Origin: Herpetosiphon sp042688385
Lineage (GTDB): Bacteria > Chloroflexota > Chloroflexia > Chloroflexales > Herpetosiphonaceae
DNA length: 64,000 nucleotides
NCBI RefSeq assembly: GCF_042688385.1
Contig: NZ_JBHUPY010000010.1
Span: forward strand, 216,837 to 280,836
Direction of reading: 5' to 3'
Positions 1 through 7,591 of this stretch are shown here, in pieces; within the stretch, counting starts at the first letter, position 1, and the number at the start of each line of letters is the position of its first letter. The notes under the pieces are model-generated. The model was given only the letters and a program-made list of their open reading frames with translations, was not told the origin of the DNA and searched no databases. Made by a program: the position numbers and the translations under genes.

Positions 1-2994
1 CTCAACCAAATCGGGATGCAAGGCCCAATCGCGATAAATATCGTTCATGCGCAGCGGCTTAACATGCAGATACGTCCAGCGCGTTAGCGAGCCATCGGGC
101 AAAGGATGACCGATCACTGCGGTTTGAACTTCGTGGCCTTCTTCGAGCACCACCGCCGTTTCAACCCGATCGGCGCTGCCAATCACCACTTGGAAGGCAT
201 CGGCATTGAGGAAACTGCGCAACACCAAATCCAACGAACGCAGCATTTCATACAAATCGAGGGTCGAGGTGACCAATTGCGTGATTCGTTGTTGGGCATC
301 AAGCTCAGCCAATTGGCGCTCGCGTTGAGCAAACGAACGCGCATTTTGAATTGCCAAGCCCAATTGATGGGCCACTTGCAACATAAATTGCTCGTCGCTC
401 TCGCTAAAATGGCTAGCGGTCAGCGATTGGGTGGTGATTGCACCCAAGACCTCGCCACGATGGTTAATCAATGGCGTGCCAAGCCACGACAAGGCCACCT
501 CATTGTTTACCTGTACCGTTTTCAATTCAGGGTAGAGTTGCGGAATATCGGTAACAGTATTGTTGAAGCGTAGCGCTTTGGCATTGCGCAAAATCCAGGC
601 GGTTGGCGTGTTTGGCGGGAGCGATGTACCAACCATCGAGCCATAATCAAGCAACTCACCACGCTCAACCACACACAAATCTTCAATTACATAGGTTTTA
701 GGATTATTTAATAAGATATAAAAGCCATCGATGTTGAGAAACGAAGTCAATAATGGGTTCAGCCCACGGAACATCTCGTGAATATCCATGGTGCGGTTGA
801 GCAATTCACCAACCAATTTAAGTGTATTCAGCTCGTTTAATTGGCGTTCGCGTTGGGCAAACAGGCGGGCATTTTGAATTGCCAAGGTCAGCTGTTGGCC
901 AAGCTGCGCCATAAATTGCTCATCGCGGGTGCTAAACACATTGGCCTGAAAACTCTGGATCGCAATCAAGCCAATCACATTCGTGGTTTGGTCGTTGAGC
1001 GGCACGCCGAGCCACGCCTTGGTGCGCTCGGAGGAAATTCGCACATTATTATCTTCAGGCGTAACAGCGGTTGAGGTTTCCTGCGAAATATCGCCAAAGC
1101 GCAGCGGCTTGCGGGTATGCAACACTTCCCAGGTTGGCGTGTGCTCTGGCGGAATCAGCCCAATCATCCAACGAAAATCGCCCTCGCCCTCACGATTCAA
1201 GGCATAGACCGCCTCGACCATGTGAGTTTTTGGCTGATTCAGCATCACAAAAAAGCCATCGATATGCAAAAACTCAGTTAATACTGCATCGATCGCCCGC
1301 AGCATTGCCTCAATTTCCAGCGTCGAGCCAAGCAAACTGCTGATTCGTTGCAAGGCGTTGAGTTCGGCCAATTGGCGTTCGCGCTGCTGATAGAGCTGCA
1401 CATTCAGCACATGCAAACTGACTTGGCTGGCTACCGATTGCAGAAAAAAGCGGTCGCGGTCGCTGAAAGCATAGGGTTGATAATTTTGAATTGCAATCAC
1501 GCCCAAAGGCCGACGATTGGCATCGAGCATTGGCACGCCCAGCCAGCTTTCCGACGGCGAGCCTTTGATCGTGCGCCGAATAATCGTCGGATAATGGCGA
1601 ATATCCCGCGAAACATGGCGCAAAAACAATGGTTCGCATTTGCTCAGCACCCAATCGGTAAACGAGCCTTTACGCGGCATCGCCTCTTCGCTCAGATAGG
1701 TCGCTTCGTTATCGTCCTCAATCGCAATGCTATCAGTCAATAATTGGCGTTCGGGATCATAAATCGCCATATAAAACACATCGACTGGCAAAAACGAGCG
1801 AATCGCATCATTTAATTGATGCAGCAAGGTCGAGAGATTGAGCGCGCGTACCGTGGCGGCGCTAATTGCGCTCAGCGCCTCTAATTCGGCAATTTGGCGG
1901 CGTTGCTGCGCCAGAATATTGCCATGCTCCAAGGCCAAAGCCAATTGATTGCTGACCACTTGCAGCAACTCAACTTCTTCAGTTTTAAAATCCCGTTGCT
2001 CAGTTTGGCCAACCAAAAGCACGCCAATCACGGTTTCATGGCGGCGCAATGGGATGGCGAGCGTCGTCGCAAGATGATTGAGTTGCGCCATTTGCCAATA
2101 TTTAGATTGGCTCTGATGATCGACAATTGCGTTATTGCTGCTAATTGCAATTCCGAAAATCGAATCCAGCGCCACAAACGATTCGGGCAAGCTGCCATTG
2201 GGCAAACCACGCTGCACAATTGGCTGTAATTCGTTGGCGTTGAGCGAACAGACCACGCCAGCATCGAGATGCATTAATTCCAGCATAAAATCGAGCGCCA
2301 ACCCAAACATCTCAGTTAATGGCAGTTGCTGGGTTAGCATCGCCGCAATATCGCTAATCACGAATAAATCGGCGTTACGCAGCTCAATTTGGCGCTCTAA
2401 CGAGCCAGTTAATTCAGCTTGGCGATGCGAAAGCAGGGCATTTTCCAGCGCCACCGCCATTGAGTTAGCAATCCTCGTCAGCAGATCAAGATCAGCTTCG
2501 TCGAATGCACCAACCGTATAGCTTTGCAGCGAAATCACGCCCAGCGCCGAGGTACCAATCACCAAGGGCACGCCCATCCAGCCGCGCGATAGCTTATCGC
2601 TGCCAAATTGCAACAGTCGGGGCAGGCCAATCGATTCGCGCTCAATCGTCAGATCGCGAAACAACAACGGCTGGCGTTGGCGAATCAAATAGCCAGTCAG
2701 CGGGCCAATCGGGTCGTGTTCGCTAAACTCAATCACCCCTTCATCAACCAACATGGCGATGCGATAAGCGCTATCGTCATATTGGTCGGAAAGGGCGATA
2801 AAACAGGCATCAAATTGCCAAACTGTCTGCAATTCTTGGTAGATAGTACGCAACAACTCGAACGAATCCTGTTGCCCACGGCAAGCAAGCCCAATACGAT
2901 AGAGCGCATCGAGAGCACGTTGAGTTTGATGGCGTTCAGCCTCAAGGGCTTCCACCCGACTTTTGAGCGTGGGTTTACGAGTACGTTGGGTCAT
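1..2994 (-). CDS. Multi-GAF-domain sensor protein (C-terminus cut by window edge)
   Basis: The minus frame is open for all 998 codons from the ATG at 2994 to base 1, so the C-terminus lies outside the window. After a short coiled-coil start (about residues 1-30) the protein repeats a unit of roughly 175 residues. Units begin near residues 30, 203, 368, 541, 718 and 895, joined by linkers of the type QRERQLAEL. Each unit has the GAF pattern of a central G(V/M)P segment, as in WLGVPL, followed by G(V/A)I and an end such as LALQNARLF. I count five complete GAF domains and a cut sixth. GAF domains bind small ligands or chromophores. The output domain (often a histidine kinase, a cyclase or none) cannot be seen. 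No obvious Shine-Dalgarno precedes the ATG, but a promoter with 17-base spacing lies at 3025-3053. Confidence 0.9.
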   Translation of the reverse strand, partial: MTQRTRKPTLKSRVEALEAERHQTQRALDALYRIGLACRGQQDSFELLRTIYQELQTVWQFDACFIALSDQYDDSAYRIAMLVDEGVIEFSEHDPIGPLTGYLIRQRQPLLFRDLTIERESIGLPRLLQFGSDKLSRGWMGVPLVIGTSALGVISLQSYTVGAFDEADLDLLTRIANSMAVALENALLSHRQAELTGSLERQIELRNADLFVISDIAAMLTQQLPLTEMFGLALDFMLELMHLDAGVVCSLNANELQPIVQRGLPNGSLPESFVALDSIFGIAISSNNAIVDHQSQSKYWQMAQLNHLATTLAIPLRRHETVIGVLLVGQTEQRDFKTEEVELLQVVSNQLALALEHGNILAQQRRQIAELEALSAISAATVRALNLSTLLHQLNDAIRSFLPVDVFYMAIYDPERQLLTDSIAIEDDNEATYLSEEAMPRKGSFTDWVLSKCEPLFLRHVSRDIRHYPTIIRRTIKGSPSESWLGVPMLDANRRPLGVIAIQNYQPYAFSDRDRFFLQSVASQVSLHVLNVQLYQQRERQLAELNALQRISSLLGSTLEIEAMLRAIDAVLTEFLHIDGFFVMLNQPKTHMVEAVYALNREGEGDFRWMIGLIPPEHTPTWEVLHTRKPLRFGDISQETSTAVTPEDNNVRISSERTKAWLGVPLNDQTTNVIGLIAIQSFQANVFSTRDEQFMAQLGQQLTLAIQNARLFAQRERQLNELNTLKLVGELLNRTMDIHEMFRGLNPLLTSFLNIDGFYILLNNPKTYVIEDLCVVERGELLDYGSMVGTSLPPNTPTAWILRNAKALRFNNTVTDIPQLYPELKTVQVNNEVALSWLGTPLINHRGEVLGAITTQSLTASHFSESDEQFMLQVAHQLGLAIQNARSFAQRERQLAELDAQQRITQLVTSTLDLYEMLRSLDLVLRSFLNADAFQVVIGSADRVETAVVLEEGHEVQTAVIGHPLPDGSLTRWTYLHVKPLRMNDIYRDWALHPDLVE

Positions 2995-3024
2995 AAGCAG
3001 AACCGCAGCAGTTTTACCAGCGCA

Positions 3025-3053
3025 AACATAGCATAAAATAGCATGCAGATCAA
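3025..3053 (-). promoter_or_regulatory. Candidate sigma-70-type promoter of the multi-GAF gene
   Basis: On the minus strand a TTGATC box (3053-3048) and a TATGTT box (3030-3025) are separated by exactly 17 bases. This would start transcription about 25 bases upstream of the ATG at 2994. Assigned by eye only. Confidence 0.45.
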
Positions 3054-3122
3054 CCAACTCCAAGAGCAAACATAGTACCAACAGCCTAATCTGCTTGGGG
3101 GCACGTGGGCTAGCCCAAGCGG

Positions 3123-3806
3123 TTAAGCTTCAGGCAACAGCGGCTCAGCCTTGGGGTTACCGCCGCGAGCACGCCGCACTGCCAAGAGATCGGCCACATG
3201 TTCAGCAGCTAAGGGTTGCAAGCGACCCATACTGAGGGCAGTGGAGATAATCGTGGCCGCTTGTTCGACTTGCTCCGTCCGATGGAAGGCTTTAGTTAAG
3301 CTGCTAGCAACGGTCAGCGAGCCATGATGATCCAACACCAACGCATCGTGATCGCGAATAAAAGGCTTGATCGCCTCGCCCAAGGCTGCCGTGCCAGTTC
3401 GGGCATAGGGCACAGTTGGAATCTTGCCCAAGGTCAGAATAATATCTTCTAACAATGGTTGGGTCAGTTCGATGCCAGCAATACTACAGGCAATCGTACG
3501 TGGTGGATGCGCGTGGACACAGGCGCGCACATCGGGGCGTTCAGCATACACCGCCAAATGCATCAACAATTCGCTTGAGGGTAAGGGGGTCTGTGGGTCA
3601 AGCGGGACACCTTGGCGATCGACGATAATTAAATCGGCTGGTTGGAGCAAGCCCTTGCAATACCCCGTTGGGGTGGTTAAAATCCGTTGTTCATCGAGCA
3701 AAACCGAATAATTACCACTATATGAAGGAGTCCAGCCGCGTTCGTAGAGCCAGCGGCCAATTTGCACCATTTCGTCGCGATAGTGCTGTTCTTGATCAAA
3801 ATTCAT
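3123..3806 (-). CDS. Class II aldolase/adducin family protein (FucA-like)
   Basis: A 227-residue protein with the class II aldolase fold. It has SGNYS at 30-34 and TTPTG at 44-48 for phosphate binding, the acidic catalytic position in SSE (E79), and zinc-ligand histidines in HAHP (H98, H100) and DHHG (H161). Known members cleave fuculose-1-phosphate or related sugar phosphates to DHAP and an aldehyde, or dehydrate methylthioribulose-1-phosphate (MtnB). The sequence reads more like FucA and the Ald2/DrdA aldolases of the DHAP shunt than MtnB. Because an MtnA-type isomerase and an MTA/SAH-type deaminase lie 11-16 kb away, a role in 5'-deoxynucleoside salvage is possible but inferred. The start at 3806 has GAGGGG nine bases upstream. 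It is transcribed alone. Confidence 0.82.
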   Translation of the reverse strand: MNFDQEQHYRDEMVQIGRWLYERGWTPSYSGNYSVLLDEQRILTTPTGYCKGLLQPADLIIVDRQGVPLDPQTPLPSSELLMHLAVYAERPDVRACVHAHPPRTIACSIAGIELTQPLLEDIILTLGKIPTVPYARTGTAALGEAIKPFIRDHDALVLDHHGSLTVASSLTKAFHRTEQVEQAATIISTALSMGRLQPLAAEHVADLLAVRRARGGNPKAEPLLPEA

Positions 3807-3949
3807 CCGAAAAATCCCCTCAAAGGTGGATCAAAGCCTGCTATATCACCTGATATGGCAGCTCAATCCTCACCCGTACTAGCCAAAAAATAGGAAAACA
3901 TAACTAATAAAAGCCAAAAATTCAGTTCAGGAACTATTGCAAGAACGCG

Positions 3950-3955
3950 TATAAT
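3950..3955 (+). promoter_or_regulatory. Candidate -10 box for the V4R-like/STAS operon
   Basis: A TATAAT hexamer lies 46 bases upstream of the ATG at 4001. The best -35 match (TTCAGG, 18-base spacing) is weak. Confidence 0.35.
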
Positions 3956-4000
3956 GGCACTGTTCAGGCTTTGACCTCCATTGCAACTGAAAGGCACCCT

Positions 4001-4564
4001 ATGTATCGTTTTGAACGACATGCACCATTTGACCTGACTGCCTATGCTGACCCTGGTCAAGATCGGAGTGGCCCGCCATTAACGCAAGGTGGTATTTTCT
4101 TATTAATTTCGACGATTGCCTCCGAACATTGTACACCGGAGATGCTTGATGTCTTGGACGAGATTGATCCGGATAAATGGTATCATGGGCAACTCCTAGA
4201 AACCATGCTCAATAACTTCGAAGATCAAGATCAAGCCTTGGTGATCGATGTTGGCAAGAATATCTATTATTCGATGGAAGCCCAATTTCGCGCGGTTGGC
4301 ATCGAAAAGCCCGAAGACGTGATCACAACCATTCCGATGATTTGGCTCTACGCAACTCGTGGCAATGGTGGCGAATGGCGCAGCCGAATAACTGGCGACA
4401 AAACCGCAATTGTCGAAATGGAACAACCGTATAATTGTATGTTTGAACAAGGGGCCATGAAAGGCGCATTAGAATGCTTCGATGCCCGTGATGTTCAGAT
4501 TGACCATTCGAAATGTATCCGCAATGGCGCTGCCTTCTGCGAGTTACATCTTTCTTGGAAATAA
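4001..4564 (+). CDS. Small V4R/heme-NO-binding-like sensory domain protein
   Basis: A 187-residue protein I cannot assign firmly. The start at 4001 is preferred over an upstream TTG (3971) because AAAGG sits six bases before it. The fold appears mixed alpha/beta. The tail resembles the end of V4R and heme-NO-binding-associated domains: conserved Cys, then Gly, then a second Cys in CELHLSW near the C-terminus. These domains bind small molecules. The gene lies five bases upstream of a STAS-domain gene, so it probably feeds a signal into an anti-sigma-type partner-switching pathway. That role is inferred from adjacency only. Confidence 0.55.
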   Translation: MYRFERHAPFDLTAYADPGQDRSGPPLTQGGIFLLISTIASEHCTPEMLDVLDEIDPDKWYHGQLLETMLNNFEDQDQALVIDVGKNIYYSMEAQFRAVGIEKPEDVITTIPMIWLYATRGNGGEWRSRITGDKTAIVEMEQPYNCMFEQGAMKGALECFDARDVQIDHSKCIRNGAAFCELHLSWK

Positions 4565-4569
4565 CTTCT

Positions 4570-5265
4570 ATGGACCAACCAGAGCGCCCAGAGCAACCGA
4601 CAACTCCTGCATCGACCAACCAACCGCGGCTTTCGCGTGAAGATCGGGCGCTGATTCGCACGATTGGGAGTACCTTACGCAAAGTTATTCAAGGCGAGGC
4701 CGCTGAACACCTCAACATTGATCGGCTTGACGAACTCGGCATCTTGGCCAATATGGTCAATCGGGTCAGCAAAGAACTAGCCATTTCACGCGAACAAGAT
4801 CAAAAGCACTTGGCTGAGCTTGAGGCTCGGCTCGAAGAATTGAAGGCGGCCCGCGAAACCGAGGAGCGGCTGCTCTATACAATCGATGAAATTTCAACCC
4901 CGATTCTGAATATTTTTAGCAACGTGGTGTTGATGCCCTTAATCGGGGCCATCGATAGCAACCGTGCTCAACGCATGATCTCGCTCTTGTTGGAGCACGT
5001 CGTGCGCACCCGATCAACGGTCGTCATTTTAGATATTACGGCAGTTTCATTAATTGATACTCAAGTCGCGAATGTGCTGATTCGAGCAGCGCAATCGTGT
5101 AATTTGCTGGGAGCAGGCGTTATTTTATGTGGTATGACCCCTGATGTTGCCCAAGTGGTTGTTAGCCTTGGGATTGATCTTTCTATTTTTCAAACCTCCA
5201 GCGATTTACAAGAAGCACTCTCGACAGCCATGCGTACCCTTAAGTACCGTATACAGCCTATGTAA
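4570..5265 (+). CDS. STAS-domain protein (RsbR/RsbS-like, stressosome-type)
   Basis: A 231-residue protein. The start at 4570 follows the previous stop by five bases, with no strong ribosome site, so translation is probably coupled. Residues 1-30 are Pro/Thr-rich. About 60-105 is a charged coiled coil rich in Glu. From about 110 to the end is a STAS domain with the family's landmark segments: LMPLIGAIDS, a VVILDITAVSLID strand and loop, and GAGVILCGM. STAS proteins of the RsbR family act in sigma-factor partner switching; the usual phosphorylatable Ser/Thr lies in the DITAVSLIDT loop. Its operon mate is a small sensory-domain protein. A second RsbR-like protein is encoded at 24961-25848. Confidence 0.8.
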   Translation: MDQPERPEQPTTPASTNQPRLSREDRALIRTIGSTLRKVIQGEAAEHLNIDRLDELGILANMVNRVSKELAISREQDQKHLAELEARLEELKAARETEERLLYTIDEISTPILNIFSNVVLMPLIGAIDSNRAQRMISLLLEHVVRTRSTVVILDITAVSLIDTQVANVLIRAAQSCNLLGAGVILCGMTPDVAQVVVSLGIDLSIFQTSSDLQEALSTAMRTLKYRIQPM

Positions 5266-5442
5266 AGCATAGACTATTGGCCTATTGAGCCTAGTACTAT
5301 TCTCATAATAGAATATTCGCAGTCAGGACAGATGCAAAAGCTGACGCGCAGATTCACACTCCACACCTCATTCCAGCACTTCGTCATAGCTATTAGGTGG
5401 TGAATTTGCGGTCAGTTTTTTTTACCGAAAACGAGGGACGTT

Positions 5443-6894
5443 ATGACGCAACTTAGCCGCCGTACATTCTTGAAAAGTCTCGTTGCAGGTGCTGTGGTAG
5501 TCGGTTTTGATCGGGCTACCAGTTCGTGGGTCACTTCAGCTCACGCCGCCGAGCAACTCGCGCCAAATTTCCCAACGTTCGATGGTGTGCTCTACACCGA
5601 TACTGCAACTCGTGCCGAAGCTGCCGAAGATTATGGTCACATCATTCACCGCACGCCAAATGCGGTGTTAAAACCTGGCTCAACCAATGATATTGTGCGG
5701 TTGGTACGCTTCGCCAAAAATAACAACATCAAAATCTCAGGCCGTGGTCAAGGGCACTCAACCTATGGTCAACCCCAAATTCAAGGTGGGGTTGTGATTG
5801 ATATGAGTACCTTAGATACGGTGCATGAAATTGGCCGCGATTATGTCATTGCCGACGCAGGCCTGAAATGGCACCAACTGCTTGATGCGACCTTGGCTCA
5901 AGGCCTGACCCCACCAGTCATGACCGACTATATCGAGCTATCAATTGGCGGCACGTTGAGCGTCGGTGGGATTGGCGGGGCCAGTCATCAACATGGCGTG
6001 CAAATTGACAACGTGCTTGAATTGACCGTTGTCACTGGCGAAGGCAATTTAGAAACTTGTTCAAAAAACCGCAACAAAGATTTATTCGAATCGGTGCTTG
6101 GTGGCTTGGGCCAATTTGCCATTATCGTGCGCGCCAAGCTCAAATTGGTTCGCGCCGAAACCAGCGCGCGCGTCTTCAACCTGTTCTACGATGACATCGA
6201 AACCTTCACCGACGATCAAATTCGTTTGATTCGCGATGGTCGCTTTGAATATGTCGAAGGCCAAGTTGTGGCCAAAGCTGGCGGCGGCTGGAACTTTATG
6301 CTCGAAGCAGTCAGTTTCTATTCAGCCAATAAGTTGCCCAACAACAATCGTTTACTGCGCAACTTGAACTATACCCAAGGCACGGAAGTTATCAGCGATA
6401 CCAGCTACTTCGATTTCTTGAATCGCTTGGCTCCAACCGAGGCCTTCTTGCGCCAAATCGGTGCTTGGTTCTTGCCACACCCATGGCTTGATCTCTTCAT
6501 CAAGAGCCGTCATGTCAACAACTTTGTTGGCAATATCTTGGAAACCTTGACCCTCGAAGATACTGGTCAAGGCCCAATCTTGCTCTATCCCGTAAAAACC
6601 AAACATTTCACCAAGCCATTCTTCCGCGTTCCCGATGGCGAAATTGTCTTCTTGTTTGATATTTTGCGCACCGCGCCAAACATCCCTGAAGTGATCAACG
6701 CGATGTTGGCCGACAACCGCGAGATGTTTGAAACCAACCGCGATCTCGGTGGCAACCGCTACGCAATTGGCGCAATCGAGTTCAGCCAAAACGATTGGAA
6801 ACAACATTTTGGCGAAGTTTGGAACGACTTCCGCCGCGCCAAGAACCGCTATGATCCATGCAATATCCTTGGTGGTGGCCAAGGCATCTTCTAA
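5443..6894 (+). CDS. Tat-exported FAD-linked oxidoreductase, cytokinin-dehydrogenase-like
   Basis: A 483-residue protein. It begins with a twin-arginine signal (SRRTFLK, residues 5-11, then a hydrophobic stretch and an AHA cleavage region near 33-35). An FAD-binding type 4 domain follows. GRGQGHSTYGQ at 100-110 carries the His (H105) that in cytokinin dehydrogenases bonds covalently to FAD. IGGTLSVGG and the C-terminal YDPCNIL plus GGGQGIF also match the plant and bacterial cytokinin dehydrogenase layout. The family oxidatively removes N6 side chains of adenine cytokinins. The substrate here is unknown and it could be another alcohol or amine oxidase of the same fold. The ribosome site GAGGG lies five bases before the ATG, and a strong terminator follows. 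Confidence 0.85.
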   Translation: MTQLSRRTFLKSLVAGAVVVGFDRATSSWVTSAHAAEQLAPNFPTFDGVLYTDTATRAEAAEDYGHIIHRTPNAVLKPGSTNDIVRLVRFAKNNNIKISGRGQGHSTYGQPQIQGGVVIDMSTLDTVHEIGRDYVIADAGLKWHQLLDATLAQGLTPPVMTDYIELSIGGTLSVGGIGGASHQHGVQIDNVLELTVVTGEGNLETCSKNRNKDLFESVLGGLGQFAIIVRAKLKLVRAETSARVFNLFYDDIETFTDDQIRLIRDGRFEYVEGQVVAKAGGGWNFMLEAVSFYSANKLPNNNRLLRNLNYTQGTEVISDTSYFDFLNRLAPTEAFLRQIGAWFLPHPWLDLFIKSRHVNNFVGNILETLTLEDTGQGPILLYPVKTKHFTKPFFRVPDGEIVFLFDILRTAPNIPEVINAMLADNREMFETNRDLGGNRYAIGAIEFSQNDWKQHFGEVWNDFRRAKNRYDPCNILGGGQGIF

Positions 6895-6915
6895 GCAGCG
6901 AATTCAATTGATCCA

Positions 6916-6949
6916 ACGCCTATCGAGCATATCGATAGGCGTTTTTGTT
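6916..6949 (+). terminator. Rho-independent terminator of the flavoenzyme gene
   Basis: A perfect 10-bp stem (ACGCCTATCG at 6916-6925 with CGATAGGCGT at 6933-6942) and a 7-base loop are followed by TTTTGTTTG. Confidence 0.85.
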
Positions 6950-7417
6950 TGTTGCGGGCTATGGGCTTTTGGCTTTTGGATTTTGGATTTTGGATTGTCA
7001 ATCAGGATCATTCCCTCACCCCCAGCCCCTCTCCCACTGAACGCGGGCGAGGGGAGCAGCGGTTTTTACCGACGCAGTGCGCAAGAACCACGGGATTAAA
7101 GCCCCTCGCCCGCCACGTGGCGGGCGAGGGGTTGGGGTGAGGGGATCATGCCGTGGTTAACGAAATGAACCAGTACATCTCTGTTCTCTAGTTCTTACGC
7201 TTCATCCTTCATCCTTGATTCCAATAGCCTAGAGCCTCCAGCCCATAGCCACATATCCCTCATCCTTCGTCCTTGGTCCTTCATCCCTCATCCTTCGTCC
7301 TTGGTCCTTCATCCCTCATCCTTCATCCCTCATCCTTCATCCTTTCGCCTCACCCCTTTGTTGAATAAGTTTTTTAAGCTACACTGATAGCAACTCACTT
7401 TTAGAGGAGTGCTGCTC
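6950..7417. repeat. Gene-free repeat-filled spacer
   Basis: No gene seen. It holds low-complexity TTTGGATTTTGG tracts (about 6967-6999) and one full GC-rich palindromic repeat (7013-7144). From about 7198 to 7346 there is an irregular array of CATCCTTCATCC/CGTCCTTGGTC words. A ribosome site for the small gene at 7418 ends the stretch. Confidence 0.7.
7013..7144. repeat. MITE-like GC-rich palindromic repeat, copy A (full)
   Basis: Ends are inverted (CCCTCACCCCCAGCCCCTC left, GAGGGGTTGGGGTGAGGGG right). Each half contains its own hairpin around CCCCTCxCCC...GGGCGAGGGG. Related copies occur near 14135, 37713, 38955, 51831, 59406, 63733 and 63955. No reading frame lies inside, so it is non-coding and would need a transposase in trans if mobile. 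Confidence 0.8.
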
Positions 7418-7579
7418 ATGCGTCGTGAGGCTTTATTACTTGCACGGATCACATGGTTTGCAGGAGTTTTGGGCTTGGTGATTGCGATTATCACCAAACA
7501 CGACACCATGCTCACCACCGCTGGTCTCTTGATTGCCGGAAGCACGGTTGGCTATGCCGTTGCTGCTGATAAAGATTAA
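7418..7579 (+). CDS. Small membrane protein (53 aa)
   Basis: A 53-residue reading frame with a good ribosome site (AGAGGAG, seven bases before the ATG). Its composition is strongly hydrophobic: two likely membrane helices (about residues 11-27 and 32-47) are separated by a short polar turn (TKHDT). It ends in a charged KD. The stop overlaps the ribosome site (TAAAGGAG) of the M61 peptidase gene 12 bases downstream, so the two are probably one transcript. I do not recognise a family. Confidence 0.7.
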   Translation: MRREALLLARITWFAGVLGLVIAIITKHDTMLTTAGLLIAGSTVGYAVAADKD

Positions 7580-7591
7580 AGGAGTCTGCCT

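Noticed and set aside
106..3036. Many plus-strand reading frames across the first 3 kb
   Set aside because: They lie opposite a continuous minus-strand GAF protein, overlap one another, and show no domain or ribosome sites.
7198..7346. CRISPR-like array of CATCCTTC words
   Set aside because: The words are short, irregular and without unique spacers of constant length.
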